A stretch of 7,278 bases of DNA from an uncultured bacterium (GCA_905215125.1 CAJMOV010000095.1:1-7278); one strand, 5' to 3'; positions 1 through 6,838 are shown, counted from the stretch's first letter. Translations and numbers: made by a program. The notes: generated from the letters alone by a model not told the origin.

Positions 1-80
1 CCCCATCAGCTCGATGCCGGACGGATACATAACAGCATGGAGCGCAATACGCAGCCGCCGCACGGCAGCTTTCCATGCAG
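1..80. other. Left edge, no callable gene
   Basis: This short stretch lies beyond the terminator of the minus-strand operon. Minus-strand frames stay open here, and one reads as plausible protein, but there is no convincing start with a ribosome binding site and too little length to identify anything. It may be the edge of a further gene outside the window. Confidence 0.3.
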
Positions 81-114
81 AAAAACCGCCCGCACCAAAG
101 CCCGGTGCGGGCGG
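81..114 (-). terminator. Rho-independent terminator of the decarboxylase operon
   Basis: Read on the minus strand, a perfect 11-bp GC-rich stem (positions 104-114 pairing with 86-96) closes a 7-nt loop at 97-103 and is followed directly by five T residues (85 down to 81). The stem begins 3 nt after the stop codon of the creatininase-family gene, so it should end transcription of the whole five-gene minus-strand operon. The plus-strand reading has no T run after the stem, so it is probably one-directional. Confidence 0.9.
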
Positions 115-117
115 CTT

Positions 118-897
118 TCAAAACAGCTTGCAGGCCTTTTCCAAATCGATTTGTTGAAAGGCGCCGATAAAATCGGCAATATATCGGGCCGAGGCGTCCA
201 GCATTTCGCCGCCCCACTGCTCGGTCGCCGTATCGGGATGATCCTGCCCGATCCAGCCGTTATCGGTGATGCTGGGGGTCAGGCGTGGGATGCTGACCTC
301 CACCCCCTTATACCGGACGGAGGAAAACCCCGTCGTCTGCATATCGACAGACAGGTGGCGCAGGCCGGCGGGGGCGTCAATCTGGCTTTGGTCGATAAGG
401 TCGGGACGGAAGCCGAGGATGGCGGCCGTCTCCTCTCCGCCGCCGTGTCCGCCCTTCCACGCAGGGTTTAAATCCCACGCCATCAGCCACCAGTTGAGCA
501 TGGCCAGCAGCGCGCCGCGTCGCTGCAAATCAAAGGCGACGCGCTCGATGCTTTTGATGTTGCCGCCATGGCCGTTGAGGATGACAAACCGGCGCGCGCC
601 GTGCTTATACAGCTCGGCGCAGATCTGCGACAGAACCTGGTACAAAAGCTCGCTTCCCAAGCTGACTGTGCCGGGGAAGTCGCTGAGATATTCTGCCGCG
701 CCATATGGAATGGCCGGGCAGATGAGCACATCGGACAAATCTTCTATACGGCGGATAAGCTCGTCGGGAATAAGGGTATCTGTGCCCAGGGGCATATGCC
801 GCCCGTGACATTCGATGCTTCCCACGCCGATAAGCACCGTATCATGCCCGTGGAAATATCGCTGCGCCGCGGGCCACGTCAATTCAGCCAGCCGCAT
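118..897 (-). CDS. Creatininase-family metallohydrolase
   Basis: This 259-residue protein has the length and motifs of the creatininase / creatinine amidohydrolase family, cytosolic metal-dependent hydrolases that act on amide or cyclic amide bonds. The metal-site motif GSIECHGRHMPLGTD lies at residues 26-40, with E29, H31 and D40 as likely ligands. LNGHGGN is at 107-113 and the GGHGGGEETA segment at 149-158, with H151 and E155 likely in the active site. No signal peptide or membrane segment is seen. The ATG start follows AGGGGG with 7-nt spacing. It is the last gene of the operon, 12 nt after the beta-subunit stop, and ends against a terminator, so it is very likely co-transcribed with the sodium pump. 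The family also includes MftE-type peptidases and formamide deformylases, so the substrate cannot be named. The family call is firm; the role is unknown. Confidence 0.9.
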   Translation of the reverse strand: MRLAELTWPAAQRYFHGHDTVLIGVGSIECHGRHMPLGTDTLIPDELIRRIEDLSDVLICPAIPYGAAEYLSDFPGTVSLGSELLYQVLSQICAELYKHGARRFVILNGHGGNIKSIERVAFDLQRRGALLAMLNWWLMAWDLNPAWKGGHGGGEETAAILGFRPDLIDQSQIDAPAGLRHLSVDMQTTGFSSVRYKGVEVSIPRLTPSITDNGWIGQDHPDTATEQWGGEMLDASARYIADFIGAFQQIDLEKACKLF

Positions 898-909
898 ACG
901 TCCGCCCCC

Positions 910-2094
910 TTAGCCGAAGATGGCCAGCAGGAAACCGGCTGCGACAGCCGAGCCAATGACACCGGCGACATTGGGACCCATGGCGTGCATTAACAGGTAA
1001 TTGGTCGGGTTGGCCTTCTGGCCTTCAACCTGGGCGACGCGGGCCGCCATAGGGACGGCGGATACGCCGGCCGCGCCAATAAGCGGGTTGATTTTGCCGC
1101 CCGACAGCTTGCACAGCAGCTTGCCCAGCAGCAGCCCGCCGACGGTGGAGAAGCAGAAAGCGATAAGGCCCAGAGCAACGATTTTAAGGGTGCTGGCCGT
1201 CAGGAACCGACTGCCCACCGTTGTGGCGCCGACGCTGATGCCCAGGAAAATAGTGACGGTGTTCATCAGCGCGTTCTGCGCCGTGTCGCTCAGGCGTTCG
1301 GTGACGCCGCATTCACGCAGCAGGTTGCCCAGCATGAGCATACCGAGCAGCGGGGCGACGGAGGGCAGCAGCAGGATGGTGAAAATCGCCACGACAATGG
1401 GGAAAACAATTTTTTCCTTTTTGCTGACCTTGCGCATCTGCTCCATTTTGATGCTGCGCTCTTTTTCCGTTGTGATCATGCGCATGAGGGGCGGCTGGAT
1501 CATGGGGATGAGCGCCATGTAGGAGTAAGCGGCAATGGCGATGGCGCCCAGCAGGTGCGGGGCCAGAATAGACGTCAGGAAGATGGCCGTCGGCCCGTCG
1601 GCGCCGCCGATAATACCGATGGACGCCCCTTCCTGCCCGGAAAAGCCGAGCAGGATGGCCAGGATGAAGGCGCAGTAAATGCCCAGCTGCGCCGCAGCGC
1701 CCAAAAGCAGGCTCTTGGGGTTGGCAAGCAGGGGACCGAAGTCGGTCATCGCGCCGACGCCGAGGAAGATAAGACACGGGTAGATGCTGGTCTTGACGCC
1801 GATATAAAGGATGTCCAGCAGCCCGCCCTCGACCAGCACGTCGCCGTAATCCTTGGTATGGGCCATGACGGCGTCCCACAGCTCGGGGTGGTAAAGCCCG
1901 CCCCCGGGCAGGTTGGTCAAAAGCATGCCGAAGGCGATGCCGACCAGCAGCAGCGGCTCGAATTTCTTGACGATGCCCAAGTACAAAAGCACGCAGGCCA
2001 GGACGATCATAACGAGGTTGCGCCAGTCGTCAAACAGCATGGAAAAGCCGGAGGACTGCCACAGGTTATTCAAAGTGTCAAGCATTATCTCCAT
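910..2094 (-). CDS. oadB: Na+-translocating oxaloacetate decarboxylase, beta subunit
   Basis: This is the integral membrane subunit that decarboxylates carboxybiotin and couples it to Na+ export. From the chosen start it is 394 residues, with many hydrophobic segments. The family signature GIIGGADGPTAIFL sits around residues 160-173; its Asp is the conserved membrane aspartate that is essential in the Klebsiella enzyme. The other signature, HAMGPNVAGVIGSAVAAG, is near the C-terminus, as usual for OadB/GcdB/MmdB. Three starts are possible: GTG at 2103, ATG at 2094 and ATG at 2085. I chose 2094 because AGGTGA lies 5 nt upstream; GTG 2103 abuts the previous stop and has no ribosome binding site. 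The beta subunit alone cannot tell oxaloacetate from glutaconyl-CoA or methylmalonyl-CoA decarboxylases. The linked carboxyltransferase makes oxaloacetate the likely substrate. Confidence 0.95.
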   Translation of the reverse strand: MEIMLDTLNNLWQSSGFSMLFDDWRNLVMIVLACVLLYLGIVKKFEPLLLVGIAFGMLLTNLPGGGLYHPELWDAVMAHTKDYGDVLVEGGLLDILYIGVKTSIYPCLIFLGVGAMTDFGPLLANPKSLLLGAAAQLGIYCAFILAILLGFSGQEGASIGIIGGADGPTAIFLTSILAPHLLGAIAIAAYSYMALIPMIQPPLMRMITTEKERSIKMEQMRKVSKKEKIVFPIVVAIFTILLLPSVAPLLGMLMLGNLLRECGVTERLSDTAQNALMNTVTIFLGISVGATTVGSRFLTASTLKIVALGLIAFCFSTVGGLLLGKLLCKLSGGKINPLIGAAGVSAVPMAARVAQVEGQKANPTNYLLMHAMGPNVAGVIGSAVAAGFLLAIFG

Positions 2095-2103
2095 ACCGGT
2101 CAC

Positions 2104-2508
2104 CTAGCTGAGCACGAGGATGACGGCGCCTGTGTCAACGCTGGCGCCCTTGGCGGCGACGACCTGCGCCACCGTGCCGTCGCGCGGCGCGAAGATTTCA
2201 TTCTCCATTTTCATGGCTTCCAAAATGGCGATCAGCTGGCCGCTTTTGACGGCGTCGCCCGCCTTGACCTTGACGTCCAGGATGGTGCCCGGCATGGGGG
2301 AGGTAACCGGCTCGCCGGCGGCAACGGTCGGGGCGGCGGGCGCTGCGGGAGCGGCCGGTGCAGAGGGGGCGGGCGCCTGCACTGCCGGCGCGGGGGCGAC
2401 AGGGGCGGGCGCGGGGGCGGCGACGTATTCGTCCACCATAATGGCTTCGCCGCGTTCGACGGCGACTTCGTAGGTCTTGCCGTTCATCGTGATTTTATAC
2501 GTTTTCAC
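2104..2508 (-). CDS. Biotin carboxyl carrier protein of the decarboxylase
   Basis: This 134-residue protein carries the biotin that moves CO2 from the carboxyltransferase to the beta subunit. Residues 1-29 form a short N-terminal segment (TYKITMNGKTYEV) common to such carriers. Residues 30-63 are a flexible Ala/Pro linker, and 66-134 are a biotinyl domain. The biotin site EAMKMEN has the target lysine at K100, about 35 residues from the C-terminus as expected. The same frame is open up to 2586, but the real start is probably GTG at 2508: GAGGTG lies 6 nt upstream and the N-terminal homology begins there. The longer version would overlap OadG and add residues unlike the family. Its stop touches the start region of oadB, suggesting coupled translation. 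A biotin ligase is needed but is not in this window. Confidence 0.93.
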   Translation of the reverse strand: MKTYKITMNGKTYEVAVERGEAIMVDEYVAAPAPAPVAPAPAVQAPAPSAPAAPAAPAAPTVAAGEPVTSPMPGTILDVKVKAGDAVKSGQLIAILEAMKMENEIFAPRDGTVAQVVAAKGASVDTGAVILVLS

Positions 2509-2518
2509 AGGTGTCACC

Positions 2519-2872
2519 TCACTGTATTTCTTTGATGCTGATAAAGCGCAGTTCATTGAGCGGGGCGTCCATTTTGTCAGCGACAATGGCCATCAGTATG
2601 GCGGCAGTGCGCTCGTCGACATTGTAGATGTCAATCTCGCCCAGCGAGCCTTTGGCCGGCACCTTGCCCGCAGCGGGCGGCGCGGGTGCTTTGGCTGCGG
2701 CCGGCGCAGGGGCAGGGGAGGGGGCGGCCGGCGACGCCTGCCCGGCAGGCTGGCGCTCCCGCATGACCCTGCCCATAACGGCGATGACCGCCATGAGCAG
2801 CACCAGCATCAAAAAGACGACGGCGAGGCCCAAAACGGAATAACCCAGGGATTCACCCAGCGTGACGTTCAT
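2519..2872 (-). CDS. oadG: Decarboxylase gamma/delta subunit (OadG family)
   Basis: This 117-residue protein fits the small subunit of sodium-pumping decarboxylases, which anchors the soluble subunits to the membrane beta subunit. A single hydrophobic helix spans about residues 11-33 and is followed by a basic stretch (GRVMRER). An Ala/Pro linker covers about 42-73. The C-terminal domain at 80-117 has the family pattern DERTAAILMAIV followed by APLNELRFISIKEI. The ATG start has a full AAGGAGG site 7 nt upstream that runs into the stop codon of the carboxyltransferase gene, so the two are probably translationally coupled. The next gene begins 10 nt after its stop. The low-complexity linker makes whole-protein similarity weak, so the call rests on the helix, the C-terminal motif and the operon position. 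Confidence 0.88.
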   Translation of the reverse strand: MNVTLGESLGYSVLGLAVVFLMLVLLMAVIAVMGRVMRERQPAGQASPAAPSPAPAPAAAKAPAPPAAGKVPAKGSLGEIDIYNVDERTAAILMAIVADKMDAPLNELRFISIKEIQ

Positions 2873-2884
2873 TCCGGTTCCTCC

Positions 2885-4261
2885 TTACGCTTCTTCAATG
2901 GTATAATGAACGGTGTGCTTTTCCTTTTCCGCACGGCGGGCGAGGAATTTTTCAGCGATCTGCGGAAAGGCGACGTAGGAAAGCACGTCCTCATCGCTTT
3001 TGGCCAGGGCGCCGATTTCCGCTTTAGCCTTTTCAAACCCGGGCTCAAGCGTGTCGGCAAAGCGGCCCTCGATGGGCTTTTCATCGCCCAGCACCTTGCG
3101 GCGCAGCTCCTCGTTGACCTCGCCGGGCGCCCTGCCGTATTCGCCGCGCAGATATGCCTTGATTTCCTTCGAGACGTTCTTGTACCGCTCGCCCACCAGC
3201 ACGTTGGTCGTCGCCTGCACGCCGACCATCTGGCTCGACGGCGTCACCAGCGGGGGATAGCCCAGGTCGGCGCGCACGCGCGGCACCTCCTGCAAAACCT
3301 CCGGGAAGCGGTCGAGGGCGTTCTGCGCCTTGAGCTGGGCGACCAGGTTGGACAGCATGCCGCCCGGCACCTGATAGACCAGCGCGTCGGTCTCGGTGTT
3401 CATGACAATGGGGTTTAAAAGCCCGCTGTCCAGCGCGGCGCGCTGGATGGGCTTGAAGAAATCGTTGACCTTTTTGAGCATGTCCTCTTTCAGCCCGGTG
3501 TCATAGCCCATTTCCTTCAGGGTGTAGCTGAGAGACTCCGTCGCCGGCTGCGACGTGCCGCCCGAAAAACAGGAGATGGCGGTGTCGATGGTGTCGGCCC
3601 CCGCTTCGACGGCCTTGAGCAGCGTCATGGGGCCAAGGCCTGTCGTCGAATGGGTATGCACCACGATGGGCAGGGAGACGTTTTTCTTGAGCGCGGAGAC
3701 CAGGTCATAGGCTTCCTTGGGGCTCATGATGCCGGCCATGTCCTTGACGCAGATGGAATGACAGCCCATTTTTTCCAGTTGCTTGCCCAGCTCGACAAAG
3801 GCGTCCTGGTTGTGGATGGGGCTCATGGTATAGCACAGCGTGCCCTGTACATGCGCGCCCGCCTTGACGGCTTCGTCAACCGCCACTTCAATGTTGCGCA
3901 GGTCGTTGAGCGCGTCGAAGATGCGGATGATGTCAATGCCGTTTTCCACCGATTTGCGCACAAAGGCGCGCACGATGTCGTCGGGATAATGCTTGTACCC
4001 CAGGATGTTCTGCCCGCGCAGAAGCATTTGCAGCTTGGTCTTTTTGACGTGTCTGCGGATGATGCGCAGCCTTTCCCACGGGTCTTCGTCCAGATAGCGC
4101 AGGCAGGAGTCGAACGTCGCCCCACCCCAGCACTCCAGGGAGTAATAGCCCGCATTGTCCATCGTTTCCAGGATGTCCACAAAGTCGGACAGCGGCATAC
4201 GGGTCGCGATCAGGGATTGGTTGGCATCGCGCAGCACGGTCTCGGTGACGTTTACTTTCAT
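2885..4261 (-). CDS. oadA: Oxaloacetate decarboxylase alpha subunit / pyruvate carboxylase subunit B type carboxyltransferase
   Basis: This cytosolic enzyme moves the carboxyl group of oxaloacetate to biotin, leaving pyruvate. The 458-residue protein has a TIM-barrel carboxyltransferase domain. ETVLRDANQSL (residues 7-17) supplies the metal ligand D12. VKDMAG (172-177) holds K173, the lysine that is carbamylated in this family. HTH at 202-204 gives the two metal histidines, and FSGGTSQPA (232-240) is the conserved loop. The conserved PYC/OADA C-terminal part follows, including GGMLSNLVAQL and TPSSQMVGVQA. There is no C-terminal biotin domain; that job falls to the separate carrier gene downstream. 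The frame is open upstream to 4492, but the ATG at 4261 is favoured: AAGGAG lies 7 nt upstream and homology begins there. It is the first gene of the operon. Pyruvate carboxylase subunit B is the alternative name, but the linked OadG and OadB argue for the decarboxylase. Confidence 0.94.
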   Translation of the reverse strand: MKVNVTETVLRDANQSLIATRMPLSDFVDILETMDNAGYYSLECWGGATFDSCLRYLDEDPWERLRIIRRHVKKTKLQMLLRGQNILGYKHYPDDIVRAFVRKSVENGIDIIRIFDALNDLRNIEVAVDEAVKAGAHVQGTLCYTMSPIHNQDAFVELGKQLEKMGCHSICVKDMAGIMSPKEAYDLVSALKKNVSLPIVVHTHSTTGLGPMTLLKAVEAGADTIDTAISCFSGGTSQPATESLSYTLKEMGYDTGLKEDMLKKVNDFFKPIQRAALDSGLLNPIVMNTETDALVYQVPGGMLSNLVAQLKAQNALDRFPEVLQEVPRVRADLGYPPLVTPSSQMVGVQATTNVLVGERYKNVSKEIKAYLRGEYGRAPGEVNEELRRKVLGDEKPIEGRFADTLEPGFEKAKAEIGALAKSDEDVLSYVAFPQIAEKFLARRAEKEKHTVHYTIEEA

Positions 4262-4329
4262 AAGCCTTCTCCTTATCTTTGCTCTTGCAGAGGGCCGCGG
4301 CCGGCTCCGGCAAAAGATCAAATTATTGC

Positions 4330-4347
4330 ATGTTAATTGTATCACAA
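4330..4347. promoter_or_regulatory. Candidate Rex operator over the decarboxylase -10 box
   Basis: The plus strand reads ATGTTAATTGTATCACAA. Compared with a general Rex pattern TTGTKAA-N4-TTMACAA (recalled from known Rex sites), 12 of 14 fixed positions match, the misses being the first base and the first base of the right half. The right half resembles TTCACAA and the left half TTGTTAA. The site covers the predicted -10 element of the leftward promoter, where a bound repressor would block RNA polymerase. Rex senses NADH/NAD+ and often controls fermentation genes in clostridia, which suits a decarboxylase that makes pyruvate. No rex gene is in the window, so this stays a prediction. Confidence 0.45.
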
Positions 4348-4364
4348 GAAAAATTCCATTTCCA
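4336..4364 (-). promoter_or_regulatory. Predicted promoter of the oxaloacetate decarboxylase operon
   Basis: On the minus strand, TGGAAA (4364-4359, 4 of 6 to the -35 consensus) is 17 nt from TACAAT (4341-4336, 5 of 6). TGA directly precedes the -10 box, giving an extended -10. Transcription should start near 4329 and leave a leader of roughly 68 nt. It is the best sigma-A-like match upstream of the carboxyltransferase gene. Confidence 0.6.
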
Positions 4365-4391
4365 GCTTTTCTATGCAATTTCTTCAACTTT

Positions 4392-4433
4392 ATCGCCTTT
4401 TCCAAAAAGGATGGCGATCTTTTACTTTTTTTT
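4392..4433 (+). terminator. Orphan terminator-like hairpin facing right
   Basis: ATCGCC (4392-4397) pairs with GGCGAT (4413-4418), and inside it TCC (4401-4403) pairs with GGA (4409-4411) around an A5 loop; a small internal loop of T residues separates the stems. A T-rich tract follows, with eight Ts at 4426-4433. This looks like an intrinsic terminator in the plus direction, yet no plus-strand gene lies upstream. It sits just outside the -35 box of the leftward promoter. Confidence 0.45.
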
Positions 4434-4565
4434 ATCCTCACAGTATGGTATAGTATTGGTACGCTGCGCTTCCATACGCGCCTCTCCGGCATTTTGACGA
4501 AAACGTCCCGTTCCAGCCGCTGCGTTTTTGCCGGGGCGCGGGTCTGTTTTGCGTGCCAATGCGCA

Positions 4566-4594
4566 TTGTATTTTTATTGGTTGTGTTGTATAAC
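4566..4594 (+). promoter_or_regulatory. Predicted promoter for the DUF1934-argS operon
   Basis: TTGTAT (4566-4571) and TATAAC (4589-4594) are separated by 17 nt and match a sigma-A promoter well. The start of transcription should fall near 4601, about 40 nt before the DUF1934 start codon. A short dyad, TGTT-GTAT-AACA at 4584-4595, overlaps the -10 box; it may be chance. Confidence 0.65.
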
Positions 4595-4642
4595 AGTAAG
4601 GGGTCTGCGATTAGCGTCCGGCCCCTGGAAAGGGCATAGAAC

Positions 4643-5089
4643 GTGAAGAAAGACGCCATTATCTCCATCCGCGGCCGGCAAGAACTGGACGACCCGGAAA
4701 CTGATATTATTACCCTGGTCACCCCCGGCCGCTTTTACCGTAAAAACGGCAGCTATTATATCTGCTATGACGAGACCGATCTGACGGGCATGACGGGCAC
4801 CAAAACCACGCTGCGAATTTCACACGACTCGGTCGCCGTCATTCGCACAGGGCTCTACGCCTCCCATCTGGTCTTTGAAACGGGCAAGCGGCACATGTCG
4901 CTGTACGATACCGATTTTGGACAGCTGACGGTGTCCGTGCGCACCGAAAGCATCAAAAGCACCCTGACGGATCTGGGCGGAAGCTTGGATGTGCGCTATG
5001 CCGTTGAAATCGATCACGCCCACGCCGGCTTCAACAGCCTGCACATCGACATCCGCCCGGCCCAGCCGGGCGAGACGGCAGCCCCCTGA
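4643..5089 (+). CDS. ywiB: DUF1934 (YwiB-like) beta-barrel protein
   Basis: This 148-residue protein matches the DUF1934 family, whose Bacillus subtilis member YwiB has a lipocalin-like beta-barrel fold and no settled function. The family signature is visible: YYICYDETDLTGMTGTKTTL at residues 38-57, then alternating hydrophobic strands, YDTDFGQL at 88-95 and LGGSLDVRYAVEI at 111-123. There is no signal peptide, so it is probably cytosolic. The start is GTG at 4643, with AAAGGG 8 nt upstream. It is the first gene after the predicted promoter and lies 27 nt before argS, the usual Firmicute pairing. The barrel suggests binding of a small ligand or partner, but nothing here shows which. The family call is strong; the function is unknown. 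Confidence 0.9.
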   Translation: MKKDAIISIRGRQELDDPETDIITLVTPGRFYRKNGSYYICYDETDLTGMTGTKTTLRISHDSVAVIRTGLYASHLVFETGKRHMSLYDTDFGQLTVSVRTESIKSTLTDLGGSLDVRYAVEIDHAHAGFNSLHIDIRPAQPGETAAP

Positions 5090-5116
5090 CGGGGAAACTG
5101 GAAAGGAGTATTCGCG

Positions 5117-6811
5117 ATGAATCATATTCAAAACGCCATGAGCGCCGCGTCGCAGATCATTCAAAGGGCCTATGACTCCGCCTGTGAAAAGGGCGACCTG
5201 CCCCGCGCCGACCTGCCTGCGCCGCAGATCGAGGTTCCCAAGGATTTGGCAAACGGCGACTACGCCTCCGGCTTTGCTATGCAGAGCGCCAAGGCGCTGC
5301 GCCTGCCCCCGCGCAAGATTGCCGACGCCGTCTGCGCCTGCGCCGACCTGTCCGGCACCCCCTTCCAGTCTATTGAGGCGGCGGGGCCCGGCTTTTTAAA
5401 CCTGCGCCTTTCGCACCGCTGGTTCGCCGATGTTGTGGAAAACATCCGCGCCGAAGGGGCCGACTACGGGCGTACAAAGTCAGATCACCCGGAAAAAATC
5501 ATGGTTGAGTTTGTCTCCGCCAACCCGACGGGGCCCATGCACATGGGAAACGCGCGCGGCGGCGTTCTGGGCGACAGCCTGGCTGAGGTGCTTTCCCGCG
5601 CGGGCAACGACGTCACACGCGAGTTTTACGTCAACGACGCCGGCAACCAGCTGGAAAAGTTCGGCTATTCGCTGGAGGCGCGCTATCTCCAGCTTGTCCT
5701 GGGCGAGGACGCCGTCTCCTTTCCCGAGGACGGCTATCACGGTGACGATATCCGCGAGCTGGCCGCCGCCTTCCGCGAGGAAAAAGGGGACGGATACGCG
5801 GACAGGCCTTCGGAAGAGCGGCGCGCCGCCCTCATCCCCTTCGGCCTTGCCCGCAACATGGCCCGCATGCGCTCCGATCTCGAGCGCTACCGAATCCACT
5901 ACGACAACTGGTTTTTTGAATCGACCCTGCACGAGAGCGGATACGTTGAGGAAACCATACAGAAGCTGACCGAGCGCGGCCACACCTATGAGCAGGACGG
6001 CGCCCTGTGGCTGCGGACCACCTCCTTTGGCTGCGACAAGGACGACGTGCTGCGCCGGCAAAACGGCATTTACACCTATTTTGCCGCTGACATTGCCTAC
6101 CACCGAGACAAGCTGGAGCGCCGCGGCTTTGACCGCGTCATCAACATCTGGGGCGCCGACCACCACGGACACGTCGCCCGTCTGACCGCCGCGCTGGACG
6201 CTTTGGGGCTGGACGGCAGCCGCCGGCTGGAAATCGTGCTCATGCAGCTTGTCCGCCTGATGCGCGACGGCGAGGTCGTCCGCATGTCTAAGCGCACCGG
6301 CAAGGCGATATCGCTGGCCGACCTTTTGGATGAAATCCCCGTCGACGCGGCGCGGTATTTCTTCAACTCCCGCGCTGCCGACACCCATCTGGAGTTTGAT
6401 CTCGGCCTTGCCGTGCGGCAGGACAGCGACAACCCTGTCTATTATGTCCAGTATGCCCATGCTCGCGTCAAAAGTATCCTGAAAGCCCTGGCGCAGGACG
6501 GTATTTCGATCGACGCGCCGCAGGCCGATCTGACACTTTTGACCCAGCCGGCCGAGCTTGATCTCATCCGCGAGCTTTCCCGCCTGCCGGAGGAAATCCG
6601 CCTGGCGGCGGAATCGCGCGAGCCGTCGCGCATCAACCGCTACGCCACGCAGGTGGCGGCCGCCTTCCACCGCTTTTACACCGCCTGCCGTATCAAGGGC
6701 GCGGAGACCGAAGCGCTGCGTGACGCGCGCATCGTGCTCATCCAGTGCGTCGCCGCCGTCATTGAAAATGCCCTGTCCGCTTTCGGCGTCACGGCGCCCG
6801 ATCACATGTAA
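5117..6811 (+). CDS. argS: Arginyl-tRNA synthetase
   Basis: This class I synthetase charges tRNA-Arg with arginine in the cytosol. At 564 residues it has the normal bacterial length. The N-terminal tRNA-recognition domain (about 1-115) includes the typical GDYASGFAMQSAK and GPGFLNLRL segments. The HIGH-type motif appears as ANPTGPMHMGNARG, with HMGN at 142-145. YVNDAGNQ (171-178) and WGADHHGHV (345-353) line the active site. The KMSKS-type loop reads RMSKRTGKAISL (389-400). An alpha-helical anticodon-binding domain begins near 435 (DNPVYYVQYAHAR) and ends in PDHM, close to the usual C-terminus. The ATG has AAGGAG 8 nt upstream. A later in-frame ATG at 5138 has no better site. It is probably transcribed with the DUF1934 gene. 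Confidence 0.98.
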   Translation: MNHIQNAMSAASQIIQRAYDSACEKGDLPRADLPAPQIEVPKDLANGDYASGFAMQSAKALRLPPRKIADAVCACADLSGTPFQSIEAAGPGFLNLRLSHRWFADVVENIRAEGADYGRTKSDHPEKIMVEFVSANPTGPMHMGNARGGVLGDSLAEVLSRAGNDVTREFYVNDAGNQLEKFGYSLEARYLQLVLGEDAVSFPEDGYHGDDIRELAAAFREEKGDGYADRPSEERRAALIPFGLARNMARMRSDLERYRIHYDNWFFESTLHESGYVEETIQKLTERGHTYEQDGALWLRTTSFGCDKDDVLRRQNGIYTYFAADIAYHRDKLERRGFDRVINIWGADHHGHVARLTAALDALGLDGSRRLEIVLMQLVRLMRDGEVVRMSKRTGKAISLADLLDEIPVDAARYFFNSRAADTHLEFDLGLAVRQDSDNPVYYVQYAHARVKSILKALAQDGISIDAPQADLTLLTQPAELDLIRELSRLPEEIRLAAESREPSRINRYATQVAAAFHRFYTACRIKGAETEALRDARIVLIQCVAAVIENALSAFGVTAPDHM

Positions 6812-6838
6812 GCCCCGGCGCTTGACGGAGCTTTTCCC

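Larger units (their letters stand above)
4262..4642. other. Divergent control region between the two operons
   Basis: No gene is seen in these 381 nt. The part at 4312-4460 is AT-rich and holds the leftward promoter, a Rex-like dyad and a right-facing hairpin. The part at 4461-4560 is GC-richer and unexplained. It includes a small dyad, GACG-AAAA-CGTC at 4496-4507, that could be an operator. The predicted leader of the decarboxylase mRNA (about 68 nt) carries a GC-rich hairpin, GCCGG-CT-CCGGC at 4300-4311, next to the palindrome GGCCGCGGCC at 4293-4302. This may affect translation, but no known riboswitch fold is recognised. Confidence 0.6.

Noticed and set aside
37..471. Plus-strand open frame of 144 codons
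   Set aside because: It overlaps the well-supported creatininase gene on the other strand and the terminator, has no ribosome binding site, and its protein resembles no family.
1555..2535. Long plus-strand open frame of 326 codons
   Set aside because: It is antisense to oadB and the biotin carrier; the long open frame comes from GC-rich codon structure, and its Gly/Arg/His/Asp-rich product looks like a shadow.
2477..3418. Plus-strand open frame of 313 codons opposite oadG and oadA
   Set aside because: It mirrors conserved coding sequence on the minus strand and has no family motif or start signal.
4262..4492. Upstream extension of the carboxyltransferase reading frame
   Set aside because: It crosses the promoter and AT-rich region, is Lys/Arg-rich without homology, and the ATG at 4261 has an excellent ribosome binding site.
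4500..4527. AAAACG/CGTTTT inverted repeat followed by Ts, as a terminator
   Set aside because: The arms are only 6 bp and AT-rich with a 16-nt loop, too weak to call.
4438..4722. Minus-strand open frame of 94 codons over the promoter and DUF1934 start
   Set aside because: It overlaps the start of the DUF1934 gene and its promoter, has no ribosome binding site or family resemblance, and would leave the better-supported gene without a leader.
5480..6805. Minus-strand open frame of 441 codons inside argS
   Set aside because: ArgRS motifs are complete on the plus strand; the antisense product has the composition typical of a reverse-complement shadow.
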